Part shown: in pieces, positions 17,539 through 25,500 of the stretch
Layout: each line of letters begins with the position of its first letter
How positions within the stretch are numbered: position 1 is the stretch's first letter
Assembly (NCBI GenBank): GCA_022827885.1
Contig: JAJEIP010000042.1
Span: 1-37,369 of the forward strand
Reading direction: 5' to 3'
Source: Candidatus Poribacteria bacterium
GTDB taxonomy: Bacteria; Poribacteria; WGA-4E; WGA-3G
DNA length: 37,369 nt
Notes under the pieces: generated by a model
What the model was told of the DNA's origin: nothing
What the model saw: only the letters and a program-made list of their open reading frames with translations
Databases searched by the model: none
Position numbers and translations under genes: made by a program

Positions 17539-18312
17539 AAAACCATCCATAGCACAGTTCGCAACCAATTTAGCCAACATGCCGACTACTATGCGCAAAG
17601 TAGCGTTCATGCCAAAGGGGATACACTAAACGCACTCCTCGACTTTGCAGACCCTAAAGGAACGGAACAGACGTTAGACATCGCTACTGGAACAGGTTTC
17701 ACAGCGTTTGCGCTCGCACCCAAGGTGGCACATGTTGTCGCGACCGACCTAACCCCGGAAATGGTTGAGAAGGCAGTTGAACTCGCACAACAGCAAGCGA
17801 TAAAAAATATTGCGTTTTCCGTTGCCGCTGCTGAGGCACTACCGTTTGCTGATGCGTCGTTGGATTTGGTAACCTGTCGATTGGCGCCACATCATTTTCA
17901 AGATGTGCGGGCATTCTTAAGCGAGGTCCATCGGGTTTTGCGGACAGACGGACTCTTCTGCATGAACGATTCTGTCTCACCGGAATCAGAGAAATTGAGA
18001 GCGTGGCAGAACCGCGTTGAGAGACTCCGAGATAACTCGCATGTGTATGGCTACCCACCCTCGCAATGGGATGCGATGATTACGGATGCTGGGTTTTCTC
18101 TCGAAAAAACAGCGCACACCCGAAACGCACAGATGTCGTTTCTTTGGTGGGTACGTCCGGAGAAAAACCCGCCAGAGGTCGTGCAAGAGATTCGGGATGC
18201 GTTTGCGCAACTCTCGCCTGATGAGGCACGAGAGCACTATACTGTCCAGCCAGAAGGTGATGACTTCTATTTCTCGTGGCCCACGTACACCGTTAAAGCG
18301 AGGCGAAGATAG
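17494..18312 (+). CDS. Class I SAM-dependent methyltransferase (UbiE-like)
   Basis: This protein of up to 272 residues has motif I LDIATGTGFTAFAL, the acidic strand-2 end VVATDLTPEMV, and a post-motif TCRLAPHHFQD, as in UbiE/COQ5-type methyltransferases. The methyl acceptor is unknown. No ATG is available before the domain. The frame opens with TTG at 17494, directly after the dehydrogenase stop, and a second TTG lies at 17527. The bases 17494-17538 look like a widespread intergenic repeat (TCAGAACCAGGATTTACAGG...), so about the first 14 residues (SEPGFTGF...) would be repeat-encoded. The conserved part begins near residue 17. The end lies 20 bases from the convergent receptor gene. Confidence 0.8.
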   Translation: MSEPGFTGFRDLQNKKTIHSTVRNQFSQHADYYAQSSVHAKGDTLNALLDFADPKGTEQTLDIATGTGFTAFALAPKVAHVVATDLTPEMVEKAVELAQQQAIKNIAFSVAAAEALPFADASLDLVTCRLAPHHFQDVRAFLSEVHRVLRTDGLFCMNDSVSPESEKLRAWQNRVERLRDNSHVYGYPPSQWDAMITDAGFSLEKTAHTRNAQMSFLWWVRPEKNPPEVVQEIRDAFAQLSPDEAREHYTVQPEGDDFYFSWPTYTVKARRR

Positions 18313-18332
18313 GACGCTACGATATCTCAAGC

Positions 18333-21161
18333 TTAGAAGGTTTGTGTCAAGCGCACCATTGACAAACGCCCGATTTCTGGGGATCCGATAAATTGTTGGT
18401 GCCTACGGTTCAGTAGATTCTGGACTGTTAACGAAAGACGGGGTCTGGGACCGATAGGCAAATCGTAACCGGCGTTTAAATCAAATGTGTAATACGATTC
18501 AAGATCACCGATGTAAACACCCGATCTCACAGGAAAGCCAGCCACATAGCGCATTCGTAGCCCGACACCTAATCCCATATCCGCGTTAAGATATTGAATG
18601 CTTGCCCCGAATTTGTTTTTTGGCGCGTTGAGCGCGATGTCACCAAGTCCATCAACATCTTCAAAGAGGTCTTTGCTGACAAACGAATAATTCGCACCGA
18701 AACTCAAACTCGGATTGAGGTAATAGGTAAAACTCAGATCTAACCCGTTGAGCGAAATATCACCATAATTCCGATAAGTGAGCATGATGGCGTTTGGGTC
18801 TGCCGCCTGTTCGGGTGTCACCGTGCCAAAAGGTATGAAAGCAGAACCGTTATTTTCGGTTCCCGCTACGAATAACGTTACTAACTCATCAACAGGCGAA
18901 CCGTTGCCGTTCCCACCTTGAGTGGGCGCGTCGAACGCAAGCAGGGCCTGATGAAGTACCGCGTTTTGCGGATCGGCTAACGCCACTGTGATCTGCTTAC
19001 CGAGAGAGGCTCCCAACGTTACTGGATCTAAGAACACGTTTGGGGTTTCAACGACCAAAGGACCCACGAAATCCTTAATTCGTGAGTGATAGACATCAGC
19101 AGAGAATGCCAACTTATTCATGAGGATGCCTTTGTAACCAACCTCATAAGTTTGTGTAATCGTTGGCTTAAGTGGGTTAACATCGTTCACATCTTCAACA
19201 TCGACAAAGTCCCCTGCCTGCGGATCCAGCGAGCGTAAGACATTTTTGACCCCTATGACCTGCTGCGGAATGAGGGTGTCAAACCCATCGGAGAGTGCCT
19301 CGATAATGGGGGTTGGGAGACCTTGCGCGGTTAGACCTGCTTCAAAAATCGGCTGCACGCCGCTCATGACGGCACTACGTCCGATACTCCACATAACGTT
19401 GGTGAAAACAGGATCGTCAAGTGGAATGTGTGTCTCTGTCGGAAGTTTTGCCAACGGTGAGAAAGGAGAACGGAATTCTGGACGACCGTCCCCACTTCTT
19501 TTGAAGGTGAATCCTGTTTCGGAACGGACCCCTTGTGCCCGTATGTCTATATTCGGACTGAAGCCTAATGCGGGTTGAAAGTTACTCCCTAACTGAAACG
19601 GATCTTTGGCTGATAGAATATCCAGAAACAGGTCGGAAGTGCGCGGCGTATTGAAGGCACGGTTATAGGTGGCTCTTAAATTGTGATCGTTATTGGGTTG
19701 ATAAGCAACTGCAATACGCGGTGAAAGGACGATGTTTTCGAGTTGGTTGTGGTCATCAACCCGTCCCGCAGCAATGAGCTTTAACTGCGGAAGGATTTTA
19801 GTCTCTGACTGCAAATACGCACCCATCTCGTTAATGTTGTCATCTGCTTCATTAATGCCGTTAATTGTTCCTTCTGTATCAGGACGGGTCAGCAGCACAT
19901 CCATTCCATAAGTAAAACGCTGCCGCTCACCAAAACTATAGCCGTGCTGGATCTGCCCGACATATAGGTCGGAATTGTCAATAGTCGGATCACCGCTCCG
20001 TAGGACGTAGGTATCCCCGGCATCACTCCGATTCCAAAAGGCTTGCACGAAAAGGTCTTTGTAAATGAACCGCCCTTGGGCGTAACCGTAGGTCCAGTTT
20101 TTCGCTTGACCTGCCCCGATACCCGTTAGTTCAATCCCGGTGGCTTGCGTGAAACCACTGGCAAGAATCGTGGTCATATCGGTGTTGGGACGATAATCAA
20201 CGCGAAATTCACCGCTGGCTCTGTAGGTATCAGGTATCGGTTCTCCCGCACCTTCAAGATCCTCTTTCGCGCGTCCTTCCTGCCAATCATTCCCTCGAAA
20301 GAAGTTACCTGAGAACTTATAGCCGATTGTTTCATTGACAACGCCTGCGTGTCGGAGGGAACTCATGAGTATACGCCGTTCACCACCGCCGATACTGACG
20401 GTTGTCCCTTGTGAAGTGAATGGCGAACGAGTGATGATGTGCATGACGCCGTTAGCACTGTTGGGACCGTAAAGTGCGGCACCGGGACCCGAGACGACTT
20501 CAATCTGTTCAATATCTTCGCTTATAGTAGGAATGAAACTGTAACTATTGACCCGCAGTGAAGGAACACTCGCAATCCGGTTGTCAACGAGGGACAGCAG
20601 TGAACCTGAGAAAGCGTTGTTGAAACCACGGATGACAACGTACGATGCCCCCAATCCAGCGGTCACAACATCCACCGCACGCACCGATTTTAAATGCTCG
20701 GTAACACTTGGCGCGACCCGGTCCTTTATTTCCGAATCCCCAATAAGAGCGACTGATGCCGGTGCCTCAAGCACTTTTTCCTGACGACGCGATGCCGTAA
20801 CGGAGACCTTTTCAAGTTGGATCACTTCTGAAGAGAGGGCAAGTTCTACCGATTTCGTTTCATCAACAGCAAGCGCGACATCCGATATAACCGTCTCCGT
20901 ATAACCGGGTAAGGAGGCAGTAATTGTATAAACTCCAGCAACTAAGTCTAAAATTTCAAGTGTGCCAGTTGTGCTGCTAACACCTGGCATAACAGCACCG
21001 TCCTCATGCGTGACGGTAATAGAAACATTGTTCAGGCGGTTGCCAGTTCGGATATCTGTCACGGTAATGTTCAATGTAGCGGCTGATGCTGATACGATAG
21101 CAACGATGAAAATAATGAATGAAGCGAGTAATAAAACACCAAGTCGATTTGGGGATTCCAT
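18333..21161 (-). CDS. TonB-dependent outer-membrane receptor with N-terminal carboxypeptidase-regulatory-like domain
   Basis: This 942-residue receptor has a signal peptide (residues 1 to about 27, ending ASA), a CarboxypepD_reg-like beta-sandwich (about 28-112), and a TonB-box-like EKVSVTASRR. A plug domain follows (about 115-255) containing VVIRGFNNAFSG and the SGPGAALYGPNSANGVMHIITR signature, then a beta barrel ending in phenylalanine, the usual signal for BAM-mediated assembly. Such receptors import siderophores, cobalamin or carbohydrates using energy from TonB. The substrate is unknown; the neighbouring kinase gene weakly suggests a sugar. AAAGGAGA lies 9 bases before the start. No SusD homologue is present. 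Confidence 0.9.
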   Translation of the reverse strand: MESPNRLGVLLLASFIIFIVAIVSASAATLNITVTDIRTGNRLNNVSITVTHEDGAVMPGVSSTTGTLEILDLVAGVYTITASLPGYTETVISDVALAVDETKSVELALSSEVIQLEKVSVTASRRQEKVLEAPASVALIGDSEIKDRVAPSVTEHLKSVRAVDVVTAGLGASYVVIRGFNNAFSGSLLSLVDNRIASVPSLRVNSYSFIPTISEDIEQIEVVSGPGAALYGPNSANGVMHIITRSPFTSQGTTVSIGGGERRILMSSLRHAGVVNETIGYKFSGNFFRGNDWQEGRAKEDLEGAGEPIPDTYRASGEFRVDYRPNTDMTTILASGFTQATGIELTGIGAGQAKNWTYGYAQGRFIYKDLFVQAFWNRSDAGDTYVLRSGDPTIDNSDLYVGQIQHGYSFGERQRFTYGMDVLLTRPDTEGTINGINEADDNINEMGAYLQSETKILPQLKLIAAGRVDDHNQLENIVLSPRIAVAYQPNNDHNLRATYNRAFNTPRTSDLFLDILSAKDPFQLGSNFQPALGFSPNIDIRAQGVRSETGFTFKRSGDGRPEFRSPFSPLAKLPTETHIPLDDPVFTNVMWSIGRSAVMSGVQPIFEAGLTAQGLPTPIIEALSDGFDTLIPQQVIGVKNVLRSLDPQAGDFVDVEDVNDVNPLKPTITQTYEVGYKGILMNKLAFSADVYHSRIKDFVGPLVVETPNVFLDPVTLGASLGKQITVALADPQNAVLHQALLAFDAPTQGGNGNGSPVDELVTLFVAGTENNGSAFIPFGTVTPEQAADPNAIMLTYRNYGDISLNGLDLSFTYYLNPSLSFGANYSFVSKDLFEDVDGLGDIALNAPKNKFGASIQYLNADMGLGVGLRMRYVAGFPVRSGVYIGDLESYYTFDLNAGYDLPIGPRPRLSLTVQNLLNRRHQQFIGSPEIGRLSMVRLTQTF

Positions 21162-21250
21162 TATGCTATCTCCTTTGTTTGGGGAATGTTGTTGGACACG
21201 ACCTCAATGGCCATAATATAAAAAGCCGAATGATTCTGGAGGGGTGTCCG

Positions 21251-22201
21251 TTATAGGAAATGTTCAATTTCGGAAGGAGTTGGTAGTGCAGGAATTACGC
21301 CGACTTTCTGGGTTGCCAACGCTCCTGCGGCATTTGCGTATCTCATAATGGTATCAAGCTGCCCCTTTTCGAGCGATGTTAGGTCTGTATGTTGCATCAA
21401 TTGGGTGAGCATCGCAGCGACGAAGGCATCCCCCGCACCGAGGGTATCCACAACCTCCACCTCAAATCCATCAACATAGCCTTCAGCAGAACCGTTCGTG
21501 TAATAGCAGCCGCGTTCGCCTAACGTGACAACAAGCAGTTTCGCACCGAGTCCAAGAATGCGATCCACTCCATTTGCCAATTCCACATCGTCTGTGATAA
21601 ACTCCCACTCCTCTTCCGAAATTTTGACGATATCTGCGTAGGGCATCACTTCCCAGATCCAGTGCTTGGCATCGTTCTCGTTATCCCAGAGCATCAACCG
21701 TAAATTCGGATCGTAGGAAAGTGTCGCACCCCCCGATTTTGCGGACTGGATTGCGTGAAGGGTCGCTTCTCGACTCGGCGAGTGGCTGAGACTGACAGAA
21801 CCGTAGTGGAAGAGTTCTGTCGATTGGACATAATTAGTGTCGATTTCATCCGGAGAGAGTTGGATGTCGGCGCCCGGATGTCGATAGAAGGTGATGTCTT
21901 TCATACCATCAGAGCGCGTGGCGACGAAGGCTAAGGTCGTGCGAGATCCTTCACCCGCGATGAGGTAATCGGTATTGACCCTGTTCTGTTGGAGCGTTTC
22001 GCGTAGGAAATCGCCGAACGCATCTGCGCCGACTTTACCGATAAACCCAGCATCTATGCCGAGTTTCGTTAAGCCCACCGCAACATTCGCGGGGGCACCC
22101 CCTGGGGCTTTGACAAATCCCGGGGCTTCTGCGAGCGTCACATCAGGGGTTGTAGAGACAAAGTCGATGAGGAGTTCACCGATACATAAAGCTTTTGGCA
22201 T
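21251..22201 (-). CDS. Fructokinase-like PfkB carbohydrate kinase
   Basis: This 316-residue kinase begins MPKALCIGELLIDF, typical of fructokinases and 2-keto-3-deoxygluconate kinases. It has the N-terminal GGAPANVAVGLTKLG glycine motif and the C-terminal catalytic VDTLGAGDAFVAA, where Leu replaces the usual Thr of DTxGAGD. The product would be a sugar 6-phosphate, most likely fructose 6-phosphate. I chose ATG 22201, preceded by GAGGAAT, rather than an in-frame start at 22231 that overlaps the toxin gene. The gene begins 23 bases after the toxin-antitoxin pair in the same direction and may share its transcript. Confidence 0.88.
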   Translation of the reverse strand: MPKALCIGELLIDFVSTTPDVTLAEAPGFVKAPGGAPANVAVGLTKLGIDAGFIGKVGADAFGDFLRETLQQNRVNTDYLIAGEGSRTTLAFVATRSDGMKDITFYRHPGADIQLSPDEIDTNYVQSTELFHYGSVSLSHSPSREATLHAIQSAKSGGATLSYDPNLRLMLWDNENDAKHWIWEVMPYADIVKISEEEWEFITDDVELANGVDRILGLGAKLLVVTLGERGCYYTNGSAEGYVDGFEVEVVDTLGAGDAFVAAMLTQLMQHTDLTSLEKGQLDTIMRYANAAGALATQKVGVIPALPTPSEIEHFL

Positions 22202-22224
22202 AGATTGTAATTCCTCGGCGAGTT

Positions 22225-22545
22225 TCAGCACTCAATGTAAACAATTTGGCGAGGTTGAATGTTTCTGAGGACTTCGTGTAACTGAGGCATTAGAGGGAGT
22301 AGCAACTCTAATTGATTTCGAGGTGAGATAAGCACAACAACTGCAATGTTAAAGCGTTCGAGGTTTTGTTGTGATTCAATGTTCTGATCGGCAGTCACCC
22401 AAACATCAAATTCATTTTCCGCTCTGGTCAACAATTCACCGTTTTTCATGCCAGCCCAGCCTTTTTCTTGCACGGTGAAAGTGGTATGTTCAGGGAGTTC
22501 CCACTTCAGTTTTCTGGGTAGACATTCGTCAATGAGTATTCGCAT
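22225..22545 (-). CDS. DUF5615 PIN-like toxin
   Basis: This 106-residue protein matches the small DUF5615 (PIN-like, Mut7-C-type) family: MRILIDECLPRKL at the N-terminus, the middle acidic strand DVWVTADQNI, and VVVLISPRNQ. The conserved Asp/Glu residues (Asp6, Glu7, and the two Asp of DVWVTAD) would form a metal-dependent RNase site. It overlaps the DUF433 gene by 17 bases, the usual partner order (antitoxin first). Toxicity is inferred from family and context only. Confidence 0.8.
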   Translation of the reverse strand: MRILIDECLPRKLKWELPEHTTFTVQEKGWAGMKNGELLTRAENEFDVWVTADQNIESQQNLERFNIAVVVLISPRNQLELLLPLMPQLHEVLRNIQPRQIVYIEC

Positions 22546-22780
22546 GGACGTGTGTTAGAAGCATCTCTTTCGCCAGTTCCAATGTCTTGACGGCTTGATT
22601 GCGACTGACAGACGGAAAATCCTCCAAAAATTCATCAAGCGTCTCCCCACCCTCTAAATAGTCAATTAGGTTTTTTATGGGGACGCGGGTATTTTTGAAG
22701 ACCGGTGTTCCGCTCATGACCTCGTTATTGCAAGTAATGAGTCCTTCAACTGCCTGCGTTGTCTTTTCATCAAATTTCAT
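22529..22780 (-). CDS. DUF433 antitoxin
   Basis: This protein of about 83 residues belongs to the DUF433 family (VapB-like HTH antitoxins): VMSGTPVFKNTRVPIKNLIDYLEGG followed by LDEFLEDFPSVSRNQAVKTLELA is the family signature. I chose ATG 22780 because ACGGAGAA lies eight bases upstream; an earlier ATG at 22804 is possible. The end overlaps the start of the toxin gene. Such antitoxins often repress their own promoter, here 22818-22846. Confidence 0.83.
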   Translation of the reverse strand: MKFDEKTTQAVEGLITCNNEVMSGTPVFKNTRVPIKNLIDYLEGGETLDEFLEDFPSVSRNQAVKTLELAKEMLLTHVHANTH

Positions 22781-22817
22781 GGATAATTCTCCGTTTTCAT
22801 GCAATCTCTATATTTTA

Positions 22818-22846
22818 AGAATACCCTAAAATTCTGTAGATGTCAA
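22818..22846 (-). promoter_or_regulatory. Sigma-70-type promoter of the toxin-antitoxin pair
   Basis: On the minus strand a perfect TTGACA (22846-22841), 17 bases and TATTCT (22823-22818) lie about 40 bases upstream of the antitoxin start, just before the end of the neighbouring oxidoreductase gene. Confidence 0.6.
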
Positions 22847-22870
22847 GTTTTACACACGCTACGGGTAAAA

Positions 22871-23953
22871 TCAAAATGTGGTGCGCAGATCTTGTGCCTG
22901 CCCGGTCTGTGCCGACCGGTACCCCGCATCGAAAATTTCTATGACGTGCCGGGCATGTTCCGCCGTGACAATCGTCGGTTTATCCTCGCGGATCCAATCC
23001 ACCAACTGCATAATGTCCTCATAGACGTGCGATTCCTGAATGCTGCGATGCGGTCCCACAACGTGTGGGAGTTCCCCATCCGGGGCATCAATGGGGTTCC
23101 CATTCAGCAAATTGCCTTCAATCGTGCCATGGGTGCCGTGAATTGCCAGTCTACCTCTGACGACAGAACCAGCGGCTGCACCGTAGACAAAGCCGTAGAA
23201 TGCCTCGCCGAAGTCAAGCAAAATGAAGGTATTATCGTCCATGTCGCACGGGAGCATCTCACCTCGGAATTCGCGTTCCTTGAGGCGCACACCGGAGAAC
23301 GCCGTTACACGTTTCGCAGGTCCGAGGATGCCGGTCAGTGTATGCAAGCCGTAGACAGTCATATCATAGAGCGGGCCGCCCCCCGGTTTGCGGAAATACC
23401 ATGCCGGATTGATATTGGAGAGAGGATCGTCCCCATGTCTGACAGATTCGTTTTCGTGGTATCTTCCGAAGGCAGAACCAGCGGCTGCCCACGTCAACGT
23501 TCCGATGGCACCCTCAGCAATAAGGCTGCGAATTTCTTGATGGATTGGACGGAGCATCTCGCCAGGGGAAGCCACTAATTTCACGCCTTTACGCGCCGCC
23601 GATTCAATGAGATCGTCCGCTTCATCGACGGTAGTCGTCATCGTTTTGTTGAAATGGGCATGGAGCCCGTGTTCAATGGCGAGTTTGCCCTGCTCATAAT
23701 GCAAACCGATAGGCGATGCAATGCTGACTGCATCTACATGTCCGTCTGCTAAAAGGGCTTCATAGGTTTCATACGCATACGGTATGTTGAATTTCTCACA
23801 TGCCGCTTGTGCCCTACCGGGGACAGGGTCACAGACAGCCGTTACCTGTAATCTATCTTGGACATCGTCTTGCGTGAGATGAGGCAGAATACCGCGCACG
23901 GAGATACTTCCTACACCGACGACCCCGATGCGTACTCTGTCACTGGTTGACAT
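22871..23953 (-). CDS. Gfo/Idh/MocA family oxidoreductase
   Basis: This 360-residue NAD(P)-dependent sugar or inositol dehydrogenase-like protein has the N-terminal Rossmann motif IGVVGVGSISVRG and the following acidic strand VTAVCDP. The EKP-like position of the family reads FNKTMTTTVDEAD, so the usual Glu-Lys-Pro is altered while the Lys is kept. The C-terminal domain ends in a VEIFDAGYRSAQTG-like helix. Substrate unknown. I chose ATG 23953, which has GGAGGAAA upstream. A longer in-frame extension to 24166 only translates the duplicated spacer and is not real. The NAD-dependent epimerase gene lies upstream on the same strand. Confidence 0.88.
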   Translation of the reverse strand: MSTSDRVRIGVVGVGSISVRGILPHLTQDDVQDRLQVTAVCDPVPGRAQAACEKFNIPYAYETYEALLADGHVDAVSIASPIGLHYEQGKLAIEHGLHAHFNKTMTTTVDEADDLIESAARKGVKLVASPGEMLRPIHQEIRSLIAEGAIGTLTWAAAGSAFGRYHENESVRHGDDPLSNINPAWYFRKPGGGPLYDMTVYGLHTLTGILGPAKRVTAFSGVRLKEREFRGEMLPCDMDDNTFILLDFGEAFYGFVYGAAAGSVVRGRLAIHGTHGTIEGNLLNGNPIDAPDGELPHVVGPHRSIQESHVYEDIMQLVDWIREDKPTIVTAEHARHVIEIFDAGYRSAQTGQAQDLRTTF

Positions 23954-23954
23954 A

Positions 23955-24175
23955 ATATTTCCTCCGAAAGCCAAAAATCGTAGCACGCAACAACGGCGCG
24001 TGCGGAACCAATAAGAAGGGTTTTTGCCAAATCGCCTTGACTGCGCGCAAGCAAAATTAGAAAAACATGATATTTCCTCTGAAAGCCAAAAATCGTAGCA
24101 CGCAACAACGGCGCGTGCGGAACCAACAAGAAGGGATTTTTGCCAAATCGCCTTGACTGCGCGCAAGCAAAATTA
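23955..24175. repeat. Tandem duplication of an intergenic spacer (two copies of about 106 bp)
   Basis: Copy 1 (23955-24059) and copy 2 (24070-24175) are offset by 115-116 bases. They differ at only three places that I see: two substitutions and one inserted base. Together they fill the whole spacer between the epimerase stop and the oxidoreductase start. Each copy includes the Shine-Dalgarno and a GCACGC/GCGTGC hairpin. Copy 2 places its ribosome site before ATG-TTT-TTC-TAA on the minus strand. Confidence 0.9.
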
Positions 24176-24179
24176 AAAA

Positions 24180-25061
24180 TTATCGCCATGAGGTCTCGTG
24201 GTGCCATCCAACAGCATTTTTCAGTTTATCGCAATTGATAAACGATTGATGTCCCTCAAGCGTCCTCACCTTCGGCAGAAATTCGGGTTTAAAACGCCTA
24301 ACCAATTCTTGAGAAGATTCCAAAGCGGAAGTATCATCGGCATTCAGAAAATAGACATCGTGTGGGGGTAGCGTATCCGCTTTCTCCATGATCAGGCGGT
24401 GCGCACTCGCGACATCTTCACTCCCAACCCAACACCAGAGCCACGGGGTCCACGCCGTTGTCGGTTTAGCGTTCTCCGCCATCTGCTCTCTCCGTTCTTC
24501 TGGACTGATACCCGCAGGACGCGTAACATAGGTGCGAATGCCGTAAGCGCGAGTATAACTTGCTAACAAATCTTCGCCACACCGTTTAGAGAAACTATAA
24601 GAATCTTCAGGATAACACGGGTGCTCCTCGTCTATAGGGAGGTAGTCTACTGGAATGTGGGTTTTGCTGATTCGGAAGCCGTGCCCCAATGCGCAATTGC
24701 TGCCCGACATCACCACCGTTTGGACACCTGCCTCAATCGCTGCTTGCATGAGGTAGTAAGTACCGAGCATATTCGTTTTAAAAGTTGCATCGAAAGGAAT
24801 GCCTCTCTGTTCAGCATCTGCGCGCATATCCGGATGGTCAACGGGACCCGGTTGGGCACCGAGGTGTTGGATAGCGTCTACACCTTCAACGGCACGCTGA
24901 CAGTCCTCAAAGTTGTTCAGGTCGCCTTGGATGAAAGGGAGATGTGAGAATTCCCCTGGTGGTGTTCTGCGCGACATCAGCACCAATGAGTGCTGATCCG
25001 CCAATTCTCGGATTACAAACTCGCCGAGCCTACCACTCGCGCCAGTTATCAATACTTTCAT
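24180..25061 (-). CDS. NAD-dependent epimerase/dehydratase family protein
   Basis: This 293-residue extended short-chain dehydrogenase has the N-terminal GASGRLGEFVIREL nucleotide-binding motif, an FIQGDLNN acidic turn, the NMLGTYYLMQAA strand, an active-site serine in MSGSNCALG, and the catalytic YSFSK (YxxxK). Family members epimerise or dehydrate nucleotide sugars or reduce ketones; several sugar-acid dehydrogenases also look like this, so the substrate is open. It lies upstream of the Gfo/Idh gene in the same direction, separated by the duplicated spacer. Confidence 0.85.
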   Translation of the reverse strand: MKVLITGASGRLGEFVIRELADQHSLVLMSRRTPPGEFSHLPFIQGDLNNFEDCQRAVEGVDAIQHLGAQPGPVDHPDMRADAEQRGIPFDATFKTNMLGTYYLMQAAIEAGVQTVVMSGSNCALGHGFRISKTHIPVDYLPIDEEHPCYPEDSYSFSKRCGEDLLASYTRAYGIRTYVTRPAGISPEERREQMAENAKPTTAWTPWLWCWVGSEDVASAHRLIMEKADTLPPHDVYFLNADDTSALESSQELVRRFKPEFLPKVRTLEGHQSFINCDKLKNAVGWHHETSWR

Positions 25062-25377
25062 TTTTTAATTATTCCTTGCGGAGAAGTAACGTTATTTGAA
25101 ACTTCAAGATTGTTGTGTTGGAGCTGAAGAAATACGCAGAAATACCCAAGCAAAGACACCAAGCAAAACACCTCCACTTCGTTACGGACTACGTTTTTGT
25201 TGCTGTTTTAACGCAAGCTGTCATCTTTGTAGCATAACCTATTCGGTTGTGCATCTTCGAACGCAAACTATGGTAGATTTTAGAATTACCTACTTTTTGA
25301 TAATGTCGTATTAGCTTCAATCTCGTAATCGAGAATCTTCTTATTTTAACGCTCCGACCGCCGTCTGACAAATTGAA
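25062..25377. other. Gene-free region upstream of the epimerase
   Basis: No credible coding sequence is seen. On the minus strand this would be a leader of about 370 bases for the epimerase if the promoter at 25441-25469 is used. It contains a TCTCG-TAAT-CGAGA hairpin (25321-25334) and a partly palindromic GGTAGATTTTAGAATTACC (25271-25289). A short 60-codon frame at 25189-25371 has no supporting features. Confidence 0.5.
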
Positions 25378-25406
25378 TTGACAGGCAGATAAGTATCCTC
25401 TATTAT
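25378..25406 (+). promoter_or_regulatory. Sigma-70-type promoter of the alpha/beta hydrolase gene
   Basis: A perfect TTGACA (25378-25383), a 17-base spacer and TATTAT (25401-25406) give a start near 25413 and a leader of about 88 bases. It faces the minus-strand promoter at 25441-25469. Confidence 0.65.
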
Positions 25407-25440
25407 GTCGTAGAGTTTACGTGGAAGCACAATTGCCAAC

Positions 25441-25469
25441 ATTATAGCAGTGCTGAAAATTTTGGTCAA
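25441..25469 (-). promoter_or_regulatory. Sigma-70-type promoter facing the epimerase gene
   Basis: On the minus strand TTGACC (25469-25464), 17 bases and a perfect TATAAT (25446-25441) predict a start near 25434, inside the leader of the opposite gene. The predicted plus and minus transcripts would overlap by about 20 bases at their 5' ends. Confidence 0.6.
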
Positions 25470-25500
25470 GTGAACCGTATCCATAGAAGGAGGACTGTTA

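Noticed and set aside
22799-23578. 259-codon plus-strand open frame opposite the Gfo/Idh gene
   Set aside because: It is antisense to a conserved gene and carries no known motif.
23954-24166. N-terminal extension of the Gfo/Idh protein to 24166
   Set aside because: It only translates the duplicated spacer; the conserved start and ribosome site are at 23953.
25189-25371. 60-codon minus-strand frame in the leader of the epimerase
   Set aside because: No ribosome site, domain or compositional support.
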